Made by a program: the position numbers and the translations under genes
The notes under the pieces: model-generated
The model's database searches: none
Seen by the model: only the letters and a program-made list of their open reading frames with translations
What the model was told of the DNA's origin: nothing
In this document: positions 1-13,800 of the stretch, one piece after another
Numbering within the stretch: position 1 is the first letter of the stretch
Layout of the letters: the number at the start of each line of letters is the position of its first letter
Assembly (NCBI GenBank): GCA_013396915.1
Contig: VWZL01000808.1
Coordinates: 1,488,001 to 1,552,000, forward strand
Length of the DNA stretch: 64,000 nt
DNA from: Stercorarius parasiticus
Taxonomy: Eukaryota > Chordata > Aves > Charadriiformes > Stercorariidae
Direction of reading: 5' to 3'

Positions 1-3000
1 GATTTGGGCAACTTTTTTTGGGAGAGGAGGAGGTCCCCCTCTATGCACACACCCCCCCCCCCCCNNNNNNNNNNNNNNNNNNNNAGCTTTCAACAAAACT
101 ACATGCTGATTACATTTGTGGCTGGCTGTGAGAACAATGTGCAATTTCAAGCTTTTCTTTGAGTATAGAGCACTTCAGAAAGTCTACTGTTCAGGTAGAG
201 ACAAGACTTGGAGACAAGAACATAAGTTTCTTGTGAAAAATGCTGAAGATTTCAAACTTTTTCTAAGTTTAGTCTAAGTTTATTAATGCTGCATGCAGAT
301 CACTTTTTTCTTTATTCTGGCTTTAGTAGAATGTTCTTTATGAACATCATTGAATTGGAAATTTATACGATTGGTGGGGAAGCAGATATCACACTTTGAG
401 TTTCAATATCCTTGCTACTGAAATTGCTCCATTTACTTTGTCTACATTTCTTTTTGTTGTTGTTATGGATCAATGCAAAGGATATTTTGAGCCTGTTAGA
501 ATACTCAAGCAGTGGGTTTGTGTGGCTGTCAGCAAAATTTTGCATTGAAAGAATGTGTTTCTTGTTGAATTGTTTTTTGGTTTTGTTTGTTTATTAATTT
601 TATAGTAACTAAGTTTTTTGAATATACAATCTTAGTCCCAGGGACTTCTCTTTAAAGAAGAAAGCACAATGCCAGCAGCCTTGTTGTATTAATGGAGTCA
701 CCGTAGATGAACTTTTAATGGGTAATGAACTGGAAGTTGTTAATTCTAGTTAAAAGCAATACTATGATGTTTTGCAGCAGAGTGGCTAACAGTAATCTGT
801 GACAAGTGTTCTTTAAAAACGTTTTAGCTGGTTTAATTGAAAGGGATGTGACTCATCCTTGTAGGCTATTGCTTCTTGTCACTAAATTCCCTCAGAAAAA
901 TGAATTTTAAAATATCAGTCTGTAAAAAGAAATGCCTGTAGACTTTTAATCCCTTTTAAAAGTTGCAAATAAACCATGGCCAACACTGTATCAAAGATAG
1001 ATCTTTAATGAGTGCTGAAAATAGAGCATTTTAACTATTTGCCTAGATGTAATCCACGACTGTTAGTGTTATAATGTTGAGTAACTTCTTTAAGCATTCC
1101 AACTTTGACCACAGCTAGAAACTTCAGCATGCCTGTATTTGCTGCCAGAACATTTATAAATACATCTTCAAGTAAAAAGGATTCTAAATATAAAAATTAT
1201 ACCTTGGTAGCTTGAGAGTTTTTACAAGATGTGCTAACTGAGGAGAATGAAACTCGTGTTTCACATCTTAAAACCTTGTATTATCTCCTTTGCTACAGGT
1301 TTATGCTGTAAGTTAGAGATATTTCAGTGGTGGAGTAATTGCCAGGTAGTCTAGTGTTTTTCACATAACTGAAAGCTTATGTTTTGTTAAAATGCTTTGA
1401 ATAGACGTTTGTTTCTTTTCCCTTTTCTTTTTTACTTTTCTATGATAGTAGGGCTTGCTGTTACCATGCAAAGCTCATGCTTTCTTGTCTTTTTTCAGTC
1501 TCCTTAGAAATATAAAGGCTGATCCCGGCTTGTGTTTTTAAATAAAAGCGTATTTCTGTAGTTACTTTCTGTATTATCAACCTTTTCCTCCTTTCCTTTC
1601 CTCCCTCTTCTTGGATACGTGCTTTGGTTGGGTTCTTACCCGTCCTATGGTAGTCATATAGTTGCAGTACTGCATTTTTCTATCTAAGTGTTTGAAGAGA
1701 CTGCTTCAATTAGCTCAGTTTATTTTCTTCTCCCTTTGAAAGCATGCATATTTCTGTTTTAATGATGTTTCTGCGTTCCTTGAAGGTTTTGAATTTTAAT
1801 TTCAAAATGCACCTTAATTTTCATAAGTTGTATTTCTCCATTTGTATATCAGAGTCTTGAAATCTTTTGGTCAGACTTTGCAGAGATTCATGTTTTCAGA
1901 GAGAGATGTATTTATGTGGTGTATTTCATGTCCTTGCCTATTCATAAAGTAGGTGTGAATTTCTGTTTCCATTTTTTATAAAGGTTTTTCCCTGCCTCAT
2001 TTCAAAGGCTTTATATCTCATCTCGGAGACACTCAGGTAGGTATCAGAAATTCCATGCGTTCACACCCCGTTCCTGCACTGTCTAAAGCTGTTATCAGAC
2101 CACCTTTCAGATCTGTGAAGTTACAGTAGACCATCTTCCTCTTGGCAATTCTGAAACCATCTTCTTGAGTGCAGTCTGATTGTAAAGCTCCACAGAAATT
2201 TTGAACAGGTGCTTGGAATTTGGTATTTATTTTTTACTGGAGAAGTTACTTGTGTTGTGACTGATTGCACCGGTATGATTCCTTCTGAGTTCTAAAATGA
2301 GAGAGTTATGCCACCAAAGAGACATCTACAATTTTGTTGGCGTAGATTTCTTATTTATCCAATATTCTGTAGGGAAAAACAGGTGGCATTCCCTTTGTCT
2401 TGAGATTCTCCCAATAAGTTGTCTCTTGGTGCATCCTTGATGTTGTGCCAGCGAAGGTGCTATGACAAAGCATCAGGCACATCTAGATTCTTAGAAATAA
2501 AGTGAACTAGTGCCATCCACTCTGTATTCTGTATTTTTTTTCCTACCCTCTTTTGATTATTATGTTTATCAGATGGTAGAGAGCTTTGTGTCTTGACTGC
2601 AGATGGATTCTGGACAGTGTTACTAGGACTTGTTCTGATGGGTCCTTCTTAGTCCCTTTATTTGGCCGTGACATCTGCTTTTAAGATAACAGCTGTCTTT
2701 GCTTTGTGGCAGTGACAGATCTGTAGAGCACAAAATTCTTCCTCTTTGCTAATGCTTTTGAATATAATGCTCTGAGCAAATGTTTTTGGAACAGAACATT
2801 AGAAATTTTGTCTCCAGTCTTGCAGGTCTGTGCAGACTGATTACCCATGGGCAAGGAACTTGGACAGCGCTAGCAGAAAGCTCATCCTAATGCATTCCTG
2901 TTTTTACTTTGTCCTCCAAGTACCTTTCACCATTCACATTCAGATTCCTTCCATCACTTCTCTGCTCCTTTTGTTCTAAACTTCCCTGACTTAATTTTCT

Positions 3001-4705
3001 TCGTACTTGTGGAGCCTGGGGAGCAATGAAGTTGGTTAAGCCAGCAGCTGCTCTGCAGTGTTCCACCTTTTCAAGGCCATCATCTTGGTAGCCTTTTAAA
3101 AATCAAATTCCCCCCCTCCCCTCCCGTACTTATTCTCTGTGCTCTAAACTCTGTGCAAAAACTCTGTACACAAACCTAAAATCTTTTCAAATTTACTTAT
3201 TTTCTGTGAGCCATAGCTGTCAAAATGAACACAATGAATATACACAGTGAATTTGAAGATCTGTTGTGGCATGGGATAAAATCTGTGCTATTTCTTGGAT
3301 GCAGAAGGAAAAAGCAGAAAATAAAGATGAATAGTATAGAATGAATATGGAGAGATTACAGTCTGTTTCATGATTATGTATTAATCATATATTCATGATT
3401 CTTCCAGAAGATAGCATTTTGATGACTCACACACTAAGAACACTTTAAATATCTCTGTGAATTAGAATCAACATCATGCGAAACAAGTTGTGAATTTACT
3501 CACTACTTGCTCATTTGAAAGTTAACAAAAGCTAACTGACTTACTGACATCAAATTTATTTTTCATTTCTGTTTTCTCTGTCTTTCGTTTCCCTGTATTC
3601 ATTACAAATTACTATGTACAAAAAGGATCTGGTTCACTAAACATTTAAGACAGAATTTGGAGCTGTTTCCAGTAGATTGCCTGCTTGCTTATAATTTCAT
3701 TGATGTGTTCACCTGTGGTCTAGAGAATCGTTTTCTTTGTCACATCAGGTTGTTATGCTGTTGTACTAAAAACAGGTACGAAACTGAAAGCGTGCAGTAT
3801 CTCTCTGAAATTTTACTGTTTGGCTGTTCTTAGCTGTTCTCTTTTTGTGCTGTACTGCGTTTTGTGCTTGCATCTAGAAAGGGGCGGGTTACGTAGAGCT
3901 GCCAGTGAGACTCCTGAACTGTGCTACTTTAAAACCTCGTGTTTTTAAAGTCATGGGGATGCTCTGATGAAATGGGGGGGGGGGCAAAAATGGGTGTTTT
4001 TAATTCTAGCATGCAAAACTTGTTTGAGGACCTTGACTTTCCAAAAAGCTATGGAAGGTGTTAGTTTTTAATTAATTTATTAAATGTTGTTCTGTACTTT
4101 CTGTGAAATATGTCTTGGTTCAACGTCCTGATCACAGTAATGACTGTCCTTATGCTAATCAAATAGATATTTTCCAAAGTAAGTTGTTACTGATGCAAAT
4201 TCTTAGTTTCTGTGTGCAGAGCTGCAATCAAAGGCTTAGAACGTTGAGGAAGCGTGCGGTTCTTTTTTGCTCCTGTGTCATACTTAAAAGAGTTTCAAAG
4301 GTAGACTGTGGTCTATTCAGAGGTTATTAGATGCTACTTAAATTACCTGTCAGGTTAGGCACCAAATGAAGTGTCTATTTTTGGGGAGGGAGGAAGAGAT
4401 TTTCACTTGTGTTGTAAGGCTTTTGCTTGCATGTAATTGATCATCTTAAATTGTTGAGTGATTGGTTTTTATATTAGCTCATTATTATACTTGAGATATA
4501 TCACACCCTATAGAGGATGTAAGGTATCCCTGATAGTAATTTGAGATGCCCTGTTCAAATTGCTATTGTTTTTGTTGTGAAAGATTAAACTACTAGAATA
4601 AGAAAATACACTGTACCAAGATCCGTGTTGTCAGATCAGTTATATAAAGGTTTTCATTTTGTCTGTTACGGATGTGGCCTTATAGTGTTTTGTTCTTATT
4701 TTTAG
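1..4705. other. TASP1: TASP1 intron (3' part), upstream of the first exon in view
   Basis: AT-rich non-coding DNA. I looked for the preceding TASP1 exons (residues 40-94, with GGFVLVHAGAGY- and DAVTAALVELE-like peptides) and saw none, so they lie upstream. Contents are a poly-C run and a 20-base gap near the left edge, several T-rich runs, and a G10 run near 3975. Open frames in this stretch are short and show no family signal. Confidence 0.75.
52..84. other. Poly-C run (52-64) followed by a 20-N assembly gap (65-84)
   Basis: Thirteen C residues are followed directly by exactly 20 N. This is typical of an assembler breaking at a homopolymer and inserting a fixed-size gap, so the true length between 64 and 85 is unknown. 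It lies in intron and does not affect coding sequence in this window. Confidence 0.95.
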
Positions 4706-4826
4706 GATTCTCCTTTTACAAATGCAGGATTGGGGTCTAACCTGAACCTTCTGGGTGAGATAGAATGTGATGCCAGTATAATGGATGGAAAGTCATTAAA
4801 TTTTGGAGCAGTTGGAGCACTGAGTG
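4706..4826 (+). CDS. TASP1: TASP1 coding exon, residues 95-134 plus first base of 135
   Basis: The exon is 121 nt, preceded by a T-rich tract ending TTTAG and followed by the donor GTATGT. It starts in frame at [12 protein letters not shown] and ends at FGAVGALS plus the first base of a Gly codon. It belongs to the alpha subunit, with the conserved Asn100 in the SPFTNAG motif that is typical of asparaginase-fold Ntn hydrolases. Compared with the human protein as I remember it, the only change noticed is Leu for Met at residue 103. No earlier TASP1 exon could be found between 1 and 4705, so the upstream intron is at least 4.7 kb. Confidence 0.97.
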
Positions 4827-7800
4827 GTATGTTAACTATGTATTTTAAAGCTAACTACTGATTTAAGTGCAAAGATCAATTTTGCTCTTTTTTTGTTACA
4901 AATGTTAGAGCAAATGTTTTGTTACAAATGTTAGAGCATTTAAATTAGGCTTTATATTTGTTTTTGTTCTCTTTCTCCTCGAAGAACTTACCGGTATATC
5001 ATTCAATCATAAGGTGAATTGATATTTTGGTCTCTTAGTTAAGTTGACCAAATTAGGATCCTAAGGGACCGAAATTTCCTTTATATTATCAAAAGGCTAT
5101 GCAGGGTGCTGGCCTGCAAACTGAAGCCTCTCATGTATTCTTGAGAATGGGTGCAGCTGCTCATCTGTCAAGCTGTTTGCTTGGGACATAACATTTCTGT
5201 ATATTCTAGATTTTTTTTCATTATAACGTAATTATAAAACAAATACAGGTATACAGTCCCAAATAGCAATTGTTGAGGTTTATCATAAATATATTGAACA
5301 GACTTAACTGTTACTATTGAGTAGCTTTTCTGACAACATTTCAAGCTTTGTTCTTTATCCTAGAATAGTTCTAAACCGTGCTAATAACTTCCTCATGTAG
5401 ATACAAATCTAAAATAAGTAGTAAAGTTAAGTATTTCAAGGCTTGTTTGTTACGAAATGCATCCTTCCAACCATGGTGAAGGAGGAAATGAGGGAGTGAG
5501 AGAAAGCTAAGCCTGAATCCTATAATTCCTGTTCTGGACAGATAGATCCAAATGAAAGCTCTTTCTGTCTTGAAAAATTAATCCTCATAAACCAGCTTTG
5601 GCCTGTAGAATACCAGAGATTTAATTTGAGATTTCTGTGGTAGGAGGTCACTCCTAATATTTCAATATGATTCTTTCTCTTTCTTAAGAAAAAAAAAAAG
5701 GGGGGGATGAAGGTTGTTGATTAGAAGGCCTTGTCACCACTGATGGGACATGAGAAAGAAAAACTGATGAAGTCGTTACTAAACTGAAGCGTAAGACCAC
5801 AAGGTGTCTCTTAATGAATTGGCAAAGCCTTGGACATTAAAGGAAGCTGACTTCCACTGCCAAAATGAACACTGCAATGCTACGTGGAAAAATATTTTAA
5901 TGTTTTGTTCCCAATTTTTGCTAATTCTTCTTTTCAGGAATCAAGAATCCAGTTTCAGTTGCAAATAGATTGTTGTGTGAAGGGCAGAAGGGAAAACTCT
6001 CTGCTGGCAGAATTCCACCTTGGTAATTTCTTTGTTCTGCTTGACTTTGCTTTGGTCTTTCGTCTCTAGTGCATGCACTATTTGAAGGTTGTATCTTTTC
6101 CCAAGAAGGCTGGTGCTGTTTTGCATACCAGCGATAGTGTGCCTTTAAAAAGAAGATAAGCTTTCTTCTCTGATCTTGAAACATCCTGTGCACTTGATGA
6201 AGCTGCGGGCAGAATAAAGTACTGTGACTAGATAGTAACATCATTTTGTGATAATTTCCGTCTGTGCGATTATTTCCAGTTACGTCATGCTGAATTCTTA
6301 CGTTTTTTTACGGTAGTGTTTTGAAAAATCCCTAAATACATCAAGATTAAAATGAAATTCTACCACCTCTGCCTCTGTCTACCTTTAAAAAAAGCAACAT
6401 AGTTTTTAACCAGCATATAAAAGAATCCTACTTTACTGCCTGTGTTTGTGGCTTTATTTTGTAGCTGTAGTGTGGAAATGTGCAGTGTTCAGTAACTTCC
6501 TCTTATCTCAGCCAAAATGGGAAGTTATCTTAAAGATAGATTTAATAGCATTTCCAACAACAATGAAAACATGCGCTCCTTTATTGAGATGGGTATAATA
6601 CTTAGATGGAAGAGCTCACTATTAAATGCATAACAACTTTACATATTATTCCATCATTTTGGAAAGAATCTAATAAATGTGTCAGAAGTGATTGATCTTA
6701 AAACCATCTTATTTTCATTAGCAGTTTAAATTGACAAGTAGAGAACTTGAATGATTCATTCATATTAATTGACTGCTATCCAGTTATCATACCCGTTGCA
6801 GAAGTTTGCTACCATTTGCTAACTAATGGACTCCAGTATTTGCTGATGTATTAAACTATCAGTTATGTAGTTTAAAATATGTATATTTAGATTCACAAAT
6901 TTTGCTTTCCTTACTATGTTGTTCTTATTCTGTAAAATTAGCCAAACAGTACCTGGATGGTATAATATTCCAATTTAAACGGTGAGGAAAAGCACTATTT
7001 CAGTGTTTTGTCATGCTGGAAAGGAAGGTCATAGATCAAAAAAAGCCACCCTAAAACCAAACCATTAATAAGCAAATTTTGCTTTTAAAACGCGCTCTCT
7101 CTCTTTTTTTTTTTTTTTTAAAGAAAGAAAAGAGTAGTGAGTAGTTAGTGTGATAACTACTTTTTTTCCCAGAGGATAAGTTTACTAAGGAATAGGAACT
7201 TGAATTTCAATTGCTGTTAGTACCTCATTTCTTTAGATGTCAGGAGAAAGCCAGGGCTTAGCTGAGTTACATTAAAGACAGTGTCGAATGAGGTGGGGTA
7301 TTTTTGGTGTTCCAGAACTACCACTGAAGGCAGCTACAGGAGCGAGCACTTGTGATTTAGTTTTGTCTGTATCGTCACAGTGTTTTCTTGAATCGTTGTA
7401 AGGAAGAGCACTGGGGCATGTTAGCGTGTTTACTGTAACTTCATGACCTAGTCTATACTGCTGTTATTTTAAAAATAATTGAATGTAAAAGAAACTATTA
7501 TCCTCTTGCCCTCAAAGGACAAGACTAAATCTTTCAAACACCATGCAAGATCTTGGCTAACAGATGCTTTTAAAGAAAAGGGAGCTCAAACTCTGGAGGC
7601 GAGAGGTGAACTGTCTTCAGAGCCAACACATACAGTTTATTGTGCAAATGTTGTAGACTCAAGTTATCTAATACATATTTTAATTTCTTTTTTACCGTTC
7701 TGGATTTTGAATGTGTATTTTATTAGAGCAAATTAGTTGCCCTGGGAACAATCTATAGTAGTAGGATATGATGGGTTGTGCTTTAGAGTTGCTTTGGTAG

Positions 7801-10800
7801 ATGCTCCTGTATGTACAGGGTATCCCAAGTTCAGAATGATAGAGCTCATGTTCATTATAGGTGAACGACTAGTGACAATCTCAAGCCTTGCCTTTCTGGC
7901 AGGGTTTGACATGACACATTATTGTTTTGGGACTGAAATATATTCCTGCACAAGCCGGGAATATATATAGTCAAATACTAAGAGATCAGCTGTATTCTTG
8001 GCATTCCTACTGAGTGTGAGGATTTTAGTAACTGATTTTTATTTGTAAAGATATGCACGTTTCATCTTGATTCTCATGGGCAAACAGTGTATTGGGGAAT
8101 CTTCCAGATATTGCTTAGCCTAAGAACCTGTCTTGTTAAAGAAGCCTAGTGGTAGAGGCTGTTTCTATAGCATGATTTAGGCTAGCTTAATGTTTTCTGG
8201 CCAGAATGTTTGGCACATGACCGTACAAGAAAAATTCAGGAACTGTGAGATCAGTAAAAGTAACATTATGGAGATTCTTGTCTATAAAAGAACACATGGA
8301 GGCAGTTAGTTTGGCCTGTTGACCCCTGTTCAGCACCCGTTTTTATAGTGACAGTTCAAAACCAATTCAAAGTGGTACATTTCAGATTTTCAGTAGAAGA
8401 AATTCTAATGAGAAGAAATCTATTCTGAGATGATAAGGTTATTAGGAAGGAGTGAGCGAGTGTCCTAAATGATGTATCCAATTTGCTGTAAATAGCTCTG
8501 TGGAGTGTGTCATTCTGGACCAATATCCTGTCATCTTGTTTAAAACACAGAATCCCACTATCGAAATTAAAATTTAAAAAGTTTAAAGTAGAAAATCCCT
8601 GAATGCATGGGTGCATTTGTTGAAACTTCTAAGGTCCTTAAATATTTTATTCAGGTCCCTGTCATATTTTATTCAGCTCGATGTTGTCAGGATTTTCTTT
8701 GCCTATGTACGCAGGAACAGAAAATAGTGAACTTGTAAATGTTACATACTGTCATGTAAGATATTCCTGTTCATTGTGTAACTTTACAAAAGAAAGCACT
8801 ATTATAATTGTGGAAGTACGTATTGGATGGATCTTTGGAAGTGGTCTTTGGTCACAGAATAATGGATTAGAAGTTTTGTAGTAATAAGTTTGAAGATTTT
8901 CTATTTCTTATGCTGAAACCTTGACCTTCCTAAGGGAAAAGGCTGATTTACATCTGTTTACAATGAAGTGTAGATACAAAAGAATTGCAGGATGGTACAA
9001 ATACACCTAAATGTCTCCTTTCTTAGAACTCCTTAGTACTGCTGATATCTAAGTTTGTGTCTGTATCCCTTTTTCATTATTAATAGTAACCCATATGGGA
9101 GAGAATCCCTTCTTACGGTGGGTTTTTATCCCCCCTTGGGCATACAGGGATTTGTAATTGCTTCAGTTTTACAGTGCTGTAGGCAGGATCTGGACATTGT
9201 GTAACTTGTAGGGCAGCGCATGATCAAGAGAGTGCCTAGAGAGAAGAATTCCACCACCTTTTATCTCTGGTCTGTATTTCTTCAGAACAATTTCTTCTTT
9301 GCAACAGTGATGTCAGAACGATTGCTGCATTTTATAATAAATATTACAGAGTGAGTTTGTTACATTCAGGACTGCCTTGACCATCTATAGTGAGTCTAAC
9401 CTTCTTCTGCCGCTTCTGTTTACCTTGGTGTGGCCTGTCTCCCTACAGCCCGTATTAAATGGACCTGTTTGGAGCAGATGGCACCAGGATAACCACGTTC
9501 TTGGAGAAAATTGCCTAAAAAGACCATTTTTGGAGACCTTTACTTGCATTTTCCATTAATATGGTCTAGTTTGCCTGGAACTAGAAAGTGCATCCAAGCA
9601 TTGGCTCCTTGCTGGGAGGATGTTTTCATCTTCTGTGTGTTCTGAGCCTGTAACAACTACAGAGTACTCTTCGTTTGATATATTTGGAAGAAAGATCTTT
9701 TTATCTTGTTTGTGCAGAACCAAGTTTTGGAGTAGCAGAGCACAAACTCATTCATCCTTTGGTTTTGGTTTCTTTTTTTCCTCCCCTTTGGAAAATTATA
9801 TTTTGAATTAGCCATAAAGGCTTTTGAGACTCGATGGGGTTTTGTCTGCTTTCTATAGCCCACTGGCTTTATTTCCTATTTTTCCTCTCCCCCAGTAAAT
9901 CGAGCTCAGTGGTAGCTTTTTAGGGGTAGTTTTGTTTTTATGTCAGCTTAAAGTATTGCCCTGTTCATTCTTGGCCGCTGCAGCTTTGCTACATGGCTAC
10001 ATGGATGATTCTCATGGCAACTAAACAGTTCCCTAGTGCCAGACTGCTGGTTCCCACCCTCTTGCCACCCTGTCATCTGTGGCTGGTACAGTTGTGTCTG
10101 TGGCTGTGCGCTGAACCGGATCACAGAACTTGCTTTTTGGGATGGTGTAATGACTGTCCAGTCTTGCTTAGATTACACACGTTTGGCTACCTGTAGAACT
10201 GAGTTCAGGCTGCATGTCCTGTAGGAGTCTCTTACCAACTAATTTCATATCAATTCATAGGAGATAGGGTAGTACAGATAACAAAGCACTTAGAGCTTGA
10301 TTATTTTGTTTTATTTTTTTATTTTTTGGTGAACTGTTTATCATAACTTTTCTGTGATTACACTGTCCTTTCAAGACATCCAAACTGAAAAGTTTTTTAA
10401 AAAAGTGAATGATCTCTGTGGTGTTATGGGGCCTCAATTAGATGTCAGCAGGAGGTATCTACTTCGACTAATCTAACCATTCTTTAGGACCAGAACTGGA
10501 AAATACTTTGTGCCCATCTTATAGGAGGGAGAGGAAACTATAGGACGCAAATGTGAGCGAAGTAAAAGTCATGTTACTTAGGTTTTGAGACATTCTTGGG
10601 TGCTTTTTTTTTTGCACTCTTCATAAATAATAGTGACTGTTTCTGTGTTTTTAAGTATTAAAAAAAGCAATTGTGAGATTGCTTGTAAAATGCAGTGTTT
10701 CTGACTGATCTGTGTTTTTCAAGTTTTATATATAACTCCTAATATTTGAGCTTGATACTTTTTCCACCAACTCTTCCTTTCTGTGTAAATTGTTTTATTG

Positions 10801-13800
10801 AACAGGAAGTGCGTATTCATTTCCTGAGAATGTATTGTTGATAGAAAACTTTTCTTTTAAAGACTAAAACTAGCTTCTTTTAGTCAATGGAGAATACTAC
10901 TTAATTAGGTTTGACTACGGTTTGTGTTTCTCTCTTATGTTAATGAAAGTGACAGGTTGTTTCTTGAGCACTAGCTTTCCTAATAGAGATGCTTGAGTTC
11001 TCCCAAAGTACCTAGTAACTTATTCTACAGTATCTTGCAACATGAACAATATTTATCTGGAGCTGCACTAACGATGGTAAGAAATATGTATTAAACAATT
11101 CAAATTCTTATCTAGATAAACTTTTTTTTGGAGACTTTTGCAAAGAAAGACCGGACAGACCTCTTGTATTGGTTAAGTCATAGAGAAGACAGAAAGTACC
11201 AAAGCAAAATACTACTTACTGAAAGCTGCAGGTGTCAGATATAGCACTCTCAAGAAAATTTCCAACGGCATTAATGCCAACAAATTTGCTATATCAATAA
11301 TGTACTCAGAAATTGTAGTACTGTGTTGTCCCAGGGACTTCTTTGTAGCTAAAATAACTTCTTTAGCCTCATGTTCCGAATTCTGGTATTTCTGTAAAAC
11401 TTCTTGATATTTCTGTAAATACTCAGTCTTTACTTCTTGAGTCCATTAGGCAGTTCTTTTATTCTTATTTCAAAAGGGGGATATGAAGCTAAGATTGGAA
11501 ATAGTTGTCCTTTACTTTGTTGCAGTTGTTGGTACTGTTGTGCAGCAGCTTCCTGAAAACGTATGCTTCCCAGCTACCACATTCCCCTTTTCGGGGAATC
11601 AGATTTATTACGGGGAAACATATTTCCTTATAGATAACGGAGGTTTTGTTTGACCCCATCCGCCCCCCAAATTACATGCCTACGTATAACGTTTTACTGT
11701 CATTCATTGTCATGGCAGTGTGTACTGTCTCTACTGTAAAGTGTTCAGTACTGACTAGGAAACAACTTAAATTGGTTTTTTGCAAATATAGTTTGCAAAT
11801 ATAGTTTTTTGCAAATATAGTAAAAATTCAGTAGACTTGACTCATTTGCAAATGCTTGATAAAACTCCATGAGACAGACCTTTATCCTTCTAAATAAGGC
11901 TTAATTTTAGCTTGTGTTGTACTTCTCAAAGGACTTATTGATATTTTTGTGGCATTGGCTGACTTTACTGGAAATATCTTACCATTCTTGCCTCATTCAT
12001 CTCATGTTGTTGGTCTACAGGATCTTACTAAGTTGTTATAGAGAGCAAGACTCTAGACAGCTTTGTCCTGGTTTAGCTGCAATGAAAAGCTGGTGCTATT
12101 TGGTAATTAATTTCAAATTTAGTAGCACATGTTTTCATCCAATACTAAACTTAATGTCAGAGCTGCATAATCTTTTAATGAAACTACGTAAGGTTGCCGA
12201 ATGTAATTATAGCTGACATTTCTGTGCAAAGGTAGACAGCTTACAACTTGAAAATGACCAAACCAAATAGAAAAAATAATTGCAAGAAAAGGGGGATTTG
12301 TTATATGGTTTTGTTTAAACTCCCTCTTCTGTGTCTCCTAGCTTTTTAGTTGGTGAAGGAGCTTACAGATGGGCAGTTGATCACGGGATACCAGCATGTC
12401 CTCCAGGTATCATGGCTACAAGTGAGTAAACTGGTGGTGTCAGTAGGAAGAACAGGACAGAGTAATTTTAAATGGTGCCTCGTGTTTTGAGGTGTACATC
12501 ACTTTGCTGTTCTTAACATTCAACTAGCTTATGGTATTATGGTATATAAGGATGGTTTAAGCTTCCTCATTTTCTATTAAGTAAATAGAAAAAAAATATA
12601 AACTTACTTCAGCTGCATTTTAGCAACATCTAATTCAAGTGACTTTGTGATTCTAGCATTAAATCCAATGAAGGACATTTTACTGAAACGTAGGCTCTTC
12701 AACAGCTCAGTCCTGCAGGTCTCCAGTTGTGATCTATCTTGGATCCTAAAAGCACCAGCTAGCCATGTATCTAAATTCAGCAGGTGCCAGATTCATTCTC
12801 AGATTCTACAGTCATACCCATCTCCGAATCTTTGTCCAGAAGTGCCGTGGTCTAAATAGGCTGTCAAAATCATTTGCCTTTTTTNAGGCTTTGTTTCATC
12901 TAATACGGTGGAATAACCCCACCCAGAAAATGGATTTGGATTATCCTGTATATTAGCAGTAGTCAGGTTTCTTACAAAACTTTTTTTCTTAAAATAAGTT
13001 ATATATAATTATGTTATATTGATACACCATCTATAAAGTAGGCTAAAAATTAGTGCACTTACCCATGGAAATGAGGATGTGGTTCCCGTTGCTTCTCTTC
13101 TTCAGTCCCCCTCCCTTCTGGAAAGTGCCATTACTACTAGTCTGTAGTTTGCTATAGGCGAGAGCATGCCCTATGCTTCCTGTTGAACTTACGCAGGAAA
13201 GAAATCGGAGATCATTACCCAAAGAAGAACACAGAAGATTACAGAATGTTTCTTCATTTTACAGTAAACAGTATTACTGCATAAAATATAAGAGTAGTCC
13301 CTAAACCAGAGATTGAAACTCAGGGTTCCCATTAAGGCTTTTATTGGATCTAGTTCTAAATTTAGGTAAACATTCAGAAATTGCAGTTCAAAGTTGCTAC
13401 TACTCAGTGCCTAAATGTAACCCCCGAAACAGGGGCAGCATATTACTTGGTCATGCCATTTTTCATGCATACTCATGATACATTTCATTTTGAACAGAAA
13501 GTTTTGATTTCTAGTTCCGCATGACTGAAACTTTTGCCCTATCCATCTGCTGTCCAAAACCGCATTTGCAGGACAACTTTTGGCCTCAGTAAGCAGAGGA
13601 CCTTTATTTCTGTGACCCTAGAAAGAGTAAAAAGAGGGGGTTTTTTTACGCTTTGGTGGTTTTTTCTTCAAGAAAGTATTTGCTGCTTATGTGTAGGAGA
13701 TACTCCAGAAGGAAGGTTTCTTTAATAATTCTGTTTGCATGCACAAAAGTTTCTGTTGTTTCTAGTACCAGTGTGTTTTTGTTGTGACAAAGCTGATTAG

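Larger units (their letters stand above)
4827..5937. other. TASP1: TASP1 intron (1.1 kb)
   Basis: Phase-1 intron. It holds an 18-bp direct duplication at 4895-4938 and an A11/G7 run at 5689-5706. Otherwise nothing recognised. Confidence 0.85.
6023..12341. other. TASP1: TASP1 intron (6.3 kb)
   Basis: Phase-2 intron with unremarkable AT-rich sequence. It includes a CT/T pyrimidine tract at 7095-7119 and a triplicated 11-mer at 11781-11820. Short open frames (for example 7479-7736 and 8356-8616) have no recognisable domain and no splice or start context that would support a gene. Confidence 0.8.

Noticed and set aside
5921..6244. Minus-strand open frame of 107 codons
   Set aside because: It is the antisense shadow of the TASP1 exon at 5938-6022.
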